Source: Farysia itapuensis
Lineage: Eukaryota > Basidiomycota > Ustilaginomycetes > Ustilaginales > Ustilaginaceae
Direction: 5' to 3'
DNA length: 64,000 nt
Assembly (NCBI GenBank): GCA_023212645.1
Contig: JALBYC010000011.1
Coordinates: 124,001-188,000, forward strand
A program made the translations under genes and the position numbers. This document shows positions 9,820 through 17,573 of this stretch, in pieces; position 1 is the first letter of the stretch; every line of letters starts with the position of its first letter. The notes beneath the pieces were generated by a model. The model searched no databases, was not told where the DNA came from, and saw only the letters and a program-made list of their open reading frames with translations.

Positions 9820-10785
9820 ATGGGCAAGGCCGAGGCAGGGTCGCTCAAGGCCATGTCCAATGCCATGAAGGCAAAGGGACTGACCAAACTGCGGTTCTAC
9901 TGCCAAATTTGCTCAAAGGCATGTCGTGACCAGAATGGGTACCGCAATCACATCGAGTCGGAAGCGCACATGCGACAGATGGACGTTCTCACCTCTTCTG
10001 GCAACGTCAAGCGGGCGATTGACGACTTCAGCTCGACTTTCCAGAAGGAATATGTGCAGCTGCTCAGTCGAAGATTTGGAACACGCCGGGTTCGTGCCAA
10101 TCAGGTGTACCAGGAACACATTGCCGATCGCCACCACGTCCATCTCAACGCGACTCAGTGGACCAGTCTGTCTGACTTTGTCAAGCATCTCGGACGAGAA
10201 GGCATCGCCCAGGTCGAAGATACCGAACAGGGCTGGTTCCTCACCTGGATCGACAATTCCCCTGCAGCACTGGCGCGCCAAGATGCCCTGCAGAAACTTG
10301 ATCGCGCCAAGACGGACGACGAGCAACGGCAACGCAAACTACTCCAAGAGCAAATAGACAGGGCAAAAGCAGAATCTTCCTCATTAATTGATCAAGCGCC
10401 GGATGCCAAGGTAGTCCAAGGGCTGCACAGAGATGGCGCTGCTCCCGTCCGCATAGGCATTTCCCTCAACTCCTTGGCAAACAAGCAGACCAGTGAAACG
10501 TCCCCCTCCCAAACTCCCAGCACTGCAACAGAGATATCGGCTCCCAAACCTGCATTCAAGATGGGATTCAATGTGCTCAAAACGGCATCAAAGCCGTCTA
10601 CGCCTGCGCTCAATCTACAACAGCTCAACCGCACAAACGATGTGTCCAAGAAACCTAAGCCCCCGCCTACCATGTCCATGGCGGAAAAGATCATGCACGA
10701 AGAGCTGGACCGCAAGAAGCGCAAGGCAGATACCCGCGGAGCCGGTCCACAGATGCAAGCAGGCATCAAGCGCAGCCGCTTCTGA
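9820..10785 (+). CDS. kin17: KIN17-like nucleic-acid-binding zinc-finger protein
   Basis: 321 residues. The start at 9820 was chosen because the family opens with M-G-K-A-E; an in-frame ATG at 9742 would only add an unconserved leader. A single C2H2-type finger uses C28, C31, H44 and H50 (Y-C-Q-I-C-S-K-A-C-R-D-Q-N-G-Y). The conserved KIN17 winged-helix region follows (about 55-160), including V-Q-L-L-S-R-R-F-G-T-R-R and H-L-N-A-T-Q-W-T-S-L. The C-terminal half has a Lys/Arg-rich coiled segment and a basic end (K-R-S-R-F). Human KIN17 has an additional C-terminal KOW region, which seems absent here, as in shorter fungal forms. Family members associate with DNA replication/repair and with the spliceosome. 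Identification is firm. Confidence 0.95.
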   Translation: MGKAEAGSLKAMSNAMKAKGLTKLRFYCQICSKACRDQNGYRNHIESEAHMRQMDVLTSSGNVKRAIDDFSSTFQKEYVQLLSRRFGTRRVRANQVYQEHIADRHHVHLNATQWTSLSDFVKHLGREGIAQVEDTEQGWFLTWIDNSPAALARQDALQKLDRAKTDDEQRQRKLLQEQIDRAKAESSSLIDQAPDAKVVQGLHRDGAAPVRIGISLNSLANKQTSETSPSQTPSTATEISAPKPAFKMGFNVLKTASKPSTPALNLQQLNRTNDVSKKPKPPPTMSMAEKIMHEELDRKKRKADTRGAGPQMQAGIKRSRF

Positions 10786-11262
10786 CCGTTGACCATAACT
10801 CACGATCGATATACCCCACATCCACCGGTCCATACGTCCACCATGAATGTATACTACCACTCTAACAATGCACATGTCTTACTTTTTTTTGATTAAAAAG
10901 CAGCGGGATCGTGATTTGAAATGCAGCTTATGTTTGCGTGTCTAGGCGTCTTTAAGGTTGTATAAGTGCGTAATGCCACAGCTGTGCCAAGACTTTTTCT
11001 TTTGGGCAAGAGCGGAACGCCAAGACTGACTGACCCAAGTTGGCTGCCAAGCATGGCTCAGGCCTCCAGACGGGGCAGATGGGACCAAGCTCTTCTGCTA
11101 TGCGTCGTAAAGCAGTTGCACATCCTAGCTACCACCATCAGAAAGCCATCACACGCAATGCCAGCACCTTGACCGATCTTTGCTGCTCACACCTTGCCGC
11201 CGCACCTACCTTCAAGCCTATATACCAATAGGCCAGCCTCGCCCATCTCCACTAAATCAGCA
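10786..11262. other. Intergenic region downstream of KIN17
   Basis: 477 bp between two rightward genes. A TTGTATAAG element sits near 10959 and a TATATA box-like stretch at about 11219-11224, roughly 40 bp upstream of the next ATG, which fits a promoter for the small gene at 11263. No coding potential is visible. Confidence 0.4.
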
Positions 11263-12014
11263 ATGGCGCCAAGGATGCTCCTTTGGAGCCAAGCGCCTGC
11301 ACCGCCTAGTGCAGCTTCCTTCACCAGGCCATTCCTGTACAAACGCGCCGGATCCTTCGGACTTCGTACTTCGACCATGATGAACAACGATGGCGATTTC
11401 AACGGCACTTGCACCAAAGAAGAGGCCATGAACATCACTCCCGAGACACCCACAGGATCATGTAGCTCTTAGTGAGTAGCCTACCACACCATTTGCGAGC
11501 TTCGAGAAAGATACTGACGTTGATGACTGCTTAAAGCTTTGCGGACGTGACGGATTACTGCTGTGCTGCAGTCGGTGGGTCGTACAATGCTACCTTCCGC
11601 GCAGAGAATGTCTCGGACGAACAGGCTCTGGCACTAGATCATCCAATTTGTGCAACAAGCAACTATGCGGACAGTAAGTCTTGGTCTACACTGCCGTCCA
11701 ACTGCTGCGCTCAGCCCTGACCTTGTGCACATCTGCCCCTTTAGTGTTTTCTTGCTACCAATACGTCACAGAAACACACTGCTCTGGCACAACACCCGTG
11801 CCCTATGGAGTATGCAATCCAGCTGGAGTCGACACAAGTCGAACACAACAGCAGTCGTCGTCTGCATCGAGTCAACAAAAGCTCAGCAAGCATTTGCAGA
11901 TGGGCATGATCTTCTATGCCAGTCTGATCGCTGCAGCCAGCATATACACATTGGTAAGAACATTGGCGATCATCGAGAGACAACACAGCTTGCTAACCTG
12001 TCCACTTGCAGTAA
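11263..12014 (+). CDS. Unknown small Cys-rich, N-glycosylation-rich protein with C-terminal membrane anchor (4 exons)
   Basis: I do not recognise this gene. Predicted exons are 11263-11471, 11537-11673, 11745-11953 and 12012-12014, joining in frame to 185 residues. Donors are GTGAGT, GTAAGT and GTAAGA, with branch sites CTGAC, CTGAC and CTAAC. The middle of the protein has eight cysteines, including a CC pair, and four N-x-S/T sites (NGT, NIT, NAT, NVS). A Gln/Ser linker leads to a hydrophobic segment, F-Y-A-S-L-I-A-A-A-S-I-Y, right at the C-terminus. The glycosylation sites and cysteines suggest a lumenal or external domain, yet the N-terminus is not a convincing signal peptide, so an upstream exon may be missing. 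The last exon is only the stop codon; if that intron is retained the protein ends 22 residues later. An in-frame ATG at 11194 is an alternative start. Confidence 0.6.
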
Positions 12015-12160
12015 CTTTGTAACGCCTTGTAGGAAACCTCGCCGTGACCGTCATGATAATAGATACCCGTTCCACACATGTCCGTTATGAATGCCATGTG
12101 CCATCCACCAAAACCAAAAAAAAAGGTGTGGAAAGCATGTTAGAGTGACTTTTGCATAAA

Positions 12161-12185
12161 GTGAGATCATGAGATCATGAGATCA
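12161..12185. repeat. Short tandem repeat (GAGATCAT-like, about 3 copies)
   Basis: The 8-bp unit recurs with the spacing ATGAGATC-ATGAGATC-A immediately left of the retrotransposon target site, between the small Cys-rich gene and the element. Confidence 0.75.
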
Positions 12186-12192
12186 ACACCTT

Positions 12193-12197
12193 GGCAG
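12193..12197. repeat. Target-site duplication, left copy (GGCAG)
   Basis: The 5-bp sequence directly before the left LTR equals that directly after the right LTR (17458-17462), as expected from copia integrase. Confidence 0.9.
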
Positions 12198-12476
12198 AGT
12201 TGAAGAAGCGCCGACTGCACCATCAGATCAGGCCCCGATGACCCCGATCCCGAACCGTCATCCCGGGTCACTGGTAGTACAGCACGTGCCGAGGCACGTG
12301 AGCTTTGCCCCTGGGGATAGTACCGCAGTCGGGGACACATAAGACACAGGGGGATTAGATCCAAACCTTCCTTTAGTTAGTCAAACAGTTATAGTGAAAC
12401 AGAGGTATTGTTGCGATTGACATCGGTGCAACAACTAAGCGGTAAAAGGAGAATCCAGGGATTCGCCGCTTTAACT
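12198..12476 (+). repeat. 5' LTR (279 bp)
   Basis: Matches 17179-17457 base for base by eye. The ends form the short inverted pair AGTT/AACT. It contains an 18-bp palindrome CACGTGCCGAGGCACGTG (12283-12300) holding two CACGTG boxes, and should carry the element promoter. Confidence 0.95.
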
Positions 12477-12507
12477 GATTAAGAGTCCTGCAACTCTGCC
12501 GACTGGG
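12477..12507 (+). other. Primer-binding site complementary to the 5' half of tRNA-Lys(CUU)
   Basis: It begins directly after the left LTR with GATTAAGAGTCC. The reverse complement, read 5'-3', contains CAGTCGGCAGAG followed by CAGGACTCTTAATC. This resembles the D-arm and anticodon stem-loop (CTCTTAA, anticodon CTT) of a eukaryotic tRNA-Lys. The primer would therefore be an internal 3' end near tRNA position 40, not the CCA end. Comparison is with the general tRNA-Lys consensus known to me; the host tRNA was not available. Confidence 0.75.
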
Positions 12508-12508
12508 C

Positions 12509-13594
12509 ATGGACGAGCAAGGAGCCGCAAACATTAGACGATCCCGAAGGATCAACACCATCAACGCAGGAATGGACCAACAAACCTCCGCCCCCAGCGG
12601 TGGCGCACCCAGCGGCGGCGCCCCCAGCGAAAGCGCACCCGACCTCGAGATCAACCTCGACACCATCCGCACCCTCATGAAGCAGAATGCGGAACTGACT
12701 ACCATGGTCACGACTCTTTTGAACCGAACAACGCAGGCGGATGCCATTACGCCTGGGCCTGGACCTGGCCCTGACGACGTCGACGCAAACAGTAGAGCCC
12801 TACTCAAAGTATTGGCAGGTAAACCTAAACTAACTCGGCTAAATTGGCATTCCTGGAAACAAGATGTCCAATTGTGCCTGAGCTCGCTCCCCGCCGCCAC
12901 CGACATCCTCAGCGGCAAGCTGCGATCGGGCATGCCTGGATACTGTAATCGTCTTGACGGCCTGCTGTTGGCCCACCTCACTGAAGCCCTAGACATGCAT
13001 AGTGTCAACAGCGTCCGCACCTTGGTGATGCTTGGACAAGGCGATGCGCCCTGGACCTCCGGCACCCTATTTGCACACCTCGGCGCAAAACTTACGGAGA
13101 ACGACCAGGTCTTCCTCGACAATGTCCACGTTCAACTCCGAACCATGCGCATGTACGGCGCTGACATCAAGAAATATTGCAGTGAACTGGACGAAGTCTG
13201 GGCCAAAGCACTAGCCATGGGCACCGACCTTGGTAATCCGCTGAAATTGGCCAAGCTAGTCGAGGCGGCTTCCACGATCCCGATGTACGAGCGGACTATC
13301 TCGAACTTGACGGACAATGGCAACTGCACTGACTATCTCCGAGTCTCGCAAGTACTCATCGCTAAACAGCACAAACTGGAGCTGGAGCCCGAAACTGCCA
13401 GGATGGTATCTGGACCGCGCCCGGGCCGGCACTCTGCGTACCGGAAGGGCCGACGCGACCCTCGCAAGCCAAACCAACCAGCCCGCTGCTACAATTGCGA
13501 TGAGCCTGGCCACATTTCCGCCGATTGTCCGAAGCCTCATGCGGACCCGACGCCTCCCGAGGTACCTCCTAAGGACGCACCTACCAGCAAATGA
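12509..13594 (+). CDS. gag: Copia gag (capsid/nucleocapsid) protein
   Basis: 361 residues, ATG at 12509 only 33 nt after the LTR, overlapping the edge of the primer site. The N-terminus is Gly/Ala/Ser/Pro-rich, followed by a UBN2/retrotran-gag-like region (W-H-S-W-K-Q-D-V near residue 113, later an L-R-T-M-R-M-Y segment). A CCHC zinc knuckle (C327, C330, H335, C340) follows an Arg/Lys-rich linker. Gag forms the virus-like particle and packages RNA. It ends with a single TGA (13592-13594), and pol continues in the same frame. Confidence 0.95.
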   Translation: MDEQGAANIRRSRRINTINAGMDQQTSAPSGGAPSGGAPSESAPDLEINLDTIRTLMKQNAELTTMVTTLLNRTTQADAITPGPGPGPDDVDANSRALLKVLAGKPKLTRLNWHSWKQDVQLCLSSLPAATDILSGKLRSGMPGYCNRLDGLLLAHLTEALDMHSVNSVRTLVMLGQGDAPWTSGTLFAHLGAKLTENDQVFLDNVHVQLRTMRMYGADIKKYCSELDEVWAKALAMGTDLGNPLKLAKLVEAASTIPMYERTISNLTDNGNCTDYLRVSQVLIAKQHKLELEPETARMVSGPRPGRHSAYRKGRRDPRKPNQPARCYNCDEPGHISADCPKPHADPTPPEVPPKDAPTSK

Positions 13595-16500
13595 GATGAG
13601 TGGTGCTCCCTCGTGAACAGGTGTGCAAACCCTTTCCGAGCTCGACGGTTCTTTGTCGACTCGGGGGCAAGCTCACATATGGTCAATGATCCTCATCTCC
13701 TTAACTCTCACTCAATTCGTAATCGCAATGGTAATGTTATTACTGCAAATAGCGAAGTGATGAGGATTACTGGAGAAGGGGATACCACACTACGGGTGGA
13801 GGATAAGGAGCTTGCACTGAACAAGGTACTAATCGTACCAGACGTCAGTGTGAACCTTGTTTCCACTAATACTTTGACCAACGAGGGAGCACGGGTGATT
13901 TTAACGGGAACGGGGGGCACGATTGAAGCCCCAAACGGGGATGACATCGAGCTCAAGAAAGATGCCACCGGACAAGTGGAGATACTGAACGTATCTGAAC
14001 CGAGCGAACGGCCGCGCAAGCCGGAAGCCATACGCGGACACGAGACGGCGTTCTTTCAAGACGCTGTCTTACTCGACGACGTGGTCGAGGCCATGCCAAA
14101 GGATCCCATCGCGCCGAAGCAGATAACGCCTGCAGAAAGGTGGCACCGTCGCTGGGGTCATCTCGGTCGCGATAAAACCCGACTACTCATGCGCATGCTG
14201 GAAGAAGAGGATGACAACGAGAGCGAGACCGACGATGACGAACCTGACGGGGCCGAGACAAAGGACAAGATTGGAGATATTTGCTTGGACCCGTCTACCT
14301 CGTGCACATGTCAAGCATGTCTAGCAGGGAAGAGTAAGCGTTCCCGTAAGAAGAAAGGGGGAGGGGAACGGGCTGACCGGCCTCTAGGCCTCGTTCACAT
14401 CGACCTGATCACAGACGTTTACGGCCGGAACGAATACCGATACATTTTAATGGCAGAGGACGACTACTCTTGTTACGTATACGCCAAACCCCTGACAGCC
14501 AAGCACCAAGCCCTGCAAGCACTACGCAACTGGATCTCCAAAATGGAAACCCTGACCGGAGAGCGCTTGATGATCCTGCGATCCGACAATGGGGGTGAAT
14601 GGACCAGTCACTTGGCCACGCAATGGCAAAAACAGATGGGTTTCATGTGGCAGAAGACGGTGCCTGGAGAGAGCCGGCAAAATGGCAAGGTGGAGAGGAT
14701 GAACAATACCTTGCAAGAGAAGATGCGTACACTTCTTCTCGAACATGCCTTACCCAAGCACATGTGGCCCTTCGCGGCTGAGACCGCTGCCTTCTTGCTG
14801 AACATCTCACCGAATGTCGACGCGTGTATGCCGTACCAAGAAATGTTCGGATTGAATTGGAGAAGATTCGTGCCACTCATACGGGAATTTGGCAGCCTTG
14901 CTTGGGTGCACATACCTAAAGCTAAGCGCGCGGATAAGTTAGATGCACGGGCACTACCGGCGATCTTAGTAGGATTCGACGAAGAGCACAAAGCCTGGAA
15001 ATTCTGGTCTCCACACCACAGCCCACACGTCTTCTGGAGTAACTCTGCGACCTTCCTGGAAGACGAGAACTGGAGCAACAGAAGGGAGTTTCAGGGGCTA
15101 GGGAGCCGGCCCTGCCTGTACCCTGGACCTGAAGTAGACATACCAAATCTCGGATATAACGACGAGGATAGGCACGACGAAGAGGAGCGGCTGCCATTCC
15201 AGACCATGATCTTGATGCAGCCACCGAAACCAGCCCCCCGCCAACGGCGACCCAAGCCCGGTCGGACTGGCCTGACGCTGCGACCAATCCGGGAGACCAC
15301 ACGCCAGTTGCGTAGGAAGGTTCGGGCAGCCGCACACGAGGACGAACTCGCGCCCCAGGAGGACTACATTACTTGGGTTCCGGTGTCCATGCGGGGCCGC
15401 GAAGGGTCTATTGAAACGACAGCGACCGAAGGGGGGGATCGAGAGCGAATACAGGATCAAATGGAGTATGATATCGTTCAGATGACCAAAGACGAATGGA
15501 AACGAATCTATGAAACACGCCGGTCGGCCATTGACGAATCACACAGGAACGCCATGGAACAAATCCCGGCCAGCCAAGACGAGCTTGCGCTAGCTGTCAC
15601 CACCGTGACCGTGCCGAAAAATCGATCACCATCCCTCAAAGAAGCATTGGCGAGCGAAGATGCTATCTCTTGGCAAGAGGCCATTCGAACGGAGATGGGC
15701 GGTCTGGAGGACATGGGTACGTGGGAAGTGGTCGACGCACCTGAGGGACAAAACTTGGTGAAGTCGAAATTGGTGCTGGATATCAAGCGGGATGGTACGT
15801 TCAAGGCCAGATTCTGCGCTAAAGGATTCTCGCAAATCCCCGGCGTCGAGTACGGAGAAATTTTTGCACCAGTAACACCGATGGATGCCATTCGCGGAGT
15901 GTTAGTGATTGTCGCAGTCCACGATTGGGAAGTGGACTGTATTGACGTGAAGCAAGCTTACCTTAACGCCCCGCTCCAACATGATGTCTACCTCCAACCA
16001 CCAAAAGGGCACAACACACCGCCTGGAAAAGTATACAAGCTGGCCAAATCCCTTTACGGCCTCAAACAATCTGGACGGGAATGGAATCAGGAGTTGGACA
16101 AATTCCTGCGAACAATTGGCTTTAAGAACACTCCTAGTGTCCCTTGCATCTACTTACGGGGAAGAGACGACAATCGGGTCGTCGTGACGGTATATGTAGA
16201 CGACATGCTCGTTGCCTCCCCGAGCCGCGCCCATGTAGACGACGTCAAAGCAAAGATTGCGGCCAAGTGGAAGATCAAGGACAACGGAGCTTTAAAAGAA
16301 TTCCTGGGCCTGACAATGACACGAGATCGCAAGGCCAGAATCATCGACGTAGACCAATCCACCTATATTGGCAAACTGGTGGAGGAGTGGGATGTAGGGG
16401 GTGGAAAGACATGGACACCCATGTCAGACTACCTCCCACCATTGGGAAGAGAGGGGCCGAATGCCGGAACAGTAGACGCCGACGTCAAGCAGAACTACCC

Positions 16501-17323
16501 TAAACTGGTGGGGAAACTCCTGTGGCTGTCGACAACTGTCCGACCAGACATCTGCTTTGCGGCCAACAACCTTGCTAAGCACATGTCAAAGCCAACGCAG
16601 ACGGCAATGAAAGCTGCAATCAAGGTGGTCCAATACTTAAACCAGACCAAAGACAAGGTTCTCCGACTTGGTTTTGGCTACACCCCGGACAAACCTATTG
16701 TAACGTATACAGACGCAAATTGGGCATCAGACGCCGCGGCCGATCGGAAGAGTACCTCAGGGTCGGCGACACTACTGTACGGCAGCCTCGTCGGATGGAA
16801 GTCCCACACGCAGAAATGCGTGGCCTTGTCCGCCGTAGAATCCGAGTTCGTAGCGGCATCAGAAGCGGCACGAGAGGCACTGTTCTTCAGAAAGCTTCTG
16901 CGGGACTTGGGCTTTGGGGAGGTGACGCCTATGATCCTTACGGACAACCAAGGTTGTATACAAGTTAGCCGCGATCCGGCACAACATTGGAAGTTGAAGC
17001 ACGTTGACACCAAATACCACTTCATCCGCCACCATGTTCAGTCCAAAGATCTCGAGATCAATTATGTGGGAACAAGGGAGAACATGGCAGACATTTTCAC
17101 GAAGCCAGCGGTGAAGCCAGTCTTGTACAAGTTGTCATCCTCGATGGGTCTGATCCCAGGACAGTCGTCGAGGGGGACAGTTGAAGAAGCGCCGACTGCA
17201 CCATCAGATCAGGCCCCGATGACCCCGATCCCGAACCGTCATCCCGGGTCACTGGTAGTACAGCACGTGCCGAGGCACGTGAGCTTTGCCCCTGGGGATA
17301 GTACCGCAGTCGGGGACACATAA
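13595..17323 (+). CDS. pol: Copia pol polyprotein: protease, integrase, reverse transcriptase, RNase H
   Basis: Open from the codon after the gag TGA; no ATG is needed if translated by readthrough. Numbering from 13613: aspartic protease D16-S17-G18; GAG-pre-integrase zinc region (H-R-R-W-G-H-L, then C-x-x-C); integrase catalytic triad D264, D325, E361, with 35 residues between the last two; reverse transcriptase (RVT_2) from about 695, with Y-V-D-D at 861-864; RNase H with Y-T-D-A-N-W-A and D-R-K-S-T-S-G, followed by A-D-I-F-T-K-P. A Pro/Arg-rich linker separates integrase from reverse transcriptase. The last 48 or so residues are encoded inside the 3' LTR. No frameshift or premature stop is seen, so the catalytic parts look functional. 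Confidence 0.96.
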   Translation, partial: DEWCSLVNRCANPFRARRFFVDSGASSHMVNDPHLLNSHSIRNRNGNVITANSEVMRITGEGDTTLRVEDKELALNKVLIVPDVSVNLVSTNTLTNEGARVILTGTGGTIEAPNGDDIELKKDATGQVEILNVSEPSERPRKPEAIRGHETAFFQDAVLLDDVVEAMPKDPIAPKQITPAERWHRRWGHLGRDKTRLLMRMLEEEDDNESETDDDEPDGAETKDKIGDICLDPSTSCTCQACLAGKSKRSRKKKGGGERADRPLGLVHIDLITDVYGRNEYRYILMAEDDYSCYVYAKPLTAKHQALQALRNWISKMETLTGERLMILRSDNGGEWTSHLATQWQKQMGFMWQKTVPGESRQNGKVERMNNTLQEKMRTLLLEHALPKHMWPFAAETAAFLLNISPNVDACMPYQEMFGLNWRRFVPLIREFGSLAWVHIPKAKRADKLDARALPAILVGFDEEHKAWKFWSPHHSPHVFWSNSATFLEDENWSNRREFQGLGSRPCLYPGPEVDIPNLGYNDEDRHDEEERLPFQTMILMQPPKPAPRQRRPKPGRTGLTLRPIRETTRQLRRKVRAAAHEDELAPQEDYITWVPVSMRGREGSIETTATEGGDRERIQDQMEYDIVQMTKDEWKRIYETRRSAIDESHRNAMEQIPASQDELALAVTTVTVPKNRSPSLKEALASEDAISWQEAIRTEMGGLEDMGTWEVVDAPEGQNLVKSKLVLDIKRDGTFKARFCAKGFSQIPGVEYGEIFAPVTPMDAIRGVLVIVAVHDWEVDCIDVKQAYLNAPLQHDVYLQPPKGHNTPPGKVYKLAKSLYGLKQSGREWNQELDKFLRTIGFKNTPSVPCIYLRGRDDNRVVVTVYVDDMLVASPSRAHVDDVKAKIAAKWKIKDNGALKEFLGLTMTRDRKARIIDVDQSTYIGKLVEEWDVGGGKTWTPMSDYLPPLGREGPNAGTVDADVKQNYPKLVGKLLWLSTTVRPDICFAANNLAKHMSKPTQTAMKAAIKVVQYLNQTKDKVLRLGFGYTPDKPIVTYTDANWASDAAADRKSTSGSATLLYGSLVGWKSHTQKCVALSAVESEFVAASEAAREALFFRKLLRDLGFGEVTPMILTDNQGCIQVSRDPAQHWKLKHVDTKYHFIRHHVQSKDLEINYVGTRENMADIFTKPAVKPVLYKLSSSMGLIPGQSSRGTVEEAPTAPSDQAPMTPIPNRHPGSLVVQHVPRHVSFAPGDSTAVGDT
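17168..17178 (+). other. Polypurine tract
   Basis: The purine-rich CGAGGGGGAC directly abuts the right LTR at 17179, the position expected for plus-strand DNA priming. Confidence 0.75.
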
Positions 17324-17457
17324 GACACAGGGGGATTAGATCCAAACCTTCCTTTAGTTAGTCAAACAGTTATAGTGAAACAGAGGTATTGTTGCGATTG
17401 ACATCGGTGCAACAACTAAGCGGTAAAAGGAGAATCCAGGGATTCGCCGCTTTAACT
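17179..17457 (+). repeat. 3' LTR (279 bp)
   Basis: Copy of 12198-17457's left LTR with no mismatch noticed. It contains the pol stop codon (17321-17323) and the second copy of the CACGTG palindrome (17264-17281). It is followed by the duplication GGCAG and, 111 bp later, by the GCP3 start codon. Confidence 0.95.
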
Positions 17458-17573
17458 GGCAGCAGCGCGTCGCGTGGCCTTTTTTGAAGCCCTACCATCA
17501 TCCCGGCACACACCAGATCGACGCTTTTCGCCGGCTTAGGCCCAGCATCGGAATAAGCAGGCTCGAGCACATC

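Larger units (their letters stand above)
12198..17457 (+). mobile_element. Complete Ty1/copia-type LTR retrotransposon
   Basis: 5260 bp bounded by two 279-bp LTRs that I read as identical, and flanked by the 5-bp duplication GGCAG (12193-12197 and 17458-17462). Order: LTR, tRNA-Lys-like primer site, gag, in-frame TGA, pol (protease, integrase, reverse transcriptase, RNase H), purine tract, LTR. Integrase before reverse transcriptase defines the copia superfamily. Termini read AGTT...AACT instead of the usual TG...CA. Both coding parts are open throughout, so this looks like a recent and possibly active copy. It sits between the small Cys-rich gene and GCP3, in the latter's sense orientation. 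Confidence 0.97.

Noticed and set aside
12167..12364. Minus-strand frame in the LTRs (also 17097-17345)
   Set aside because: Repeated only because the LTRs are repeated; no domain, and antisense to pol.
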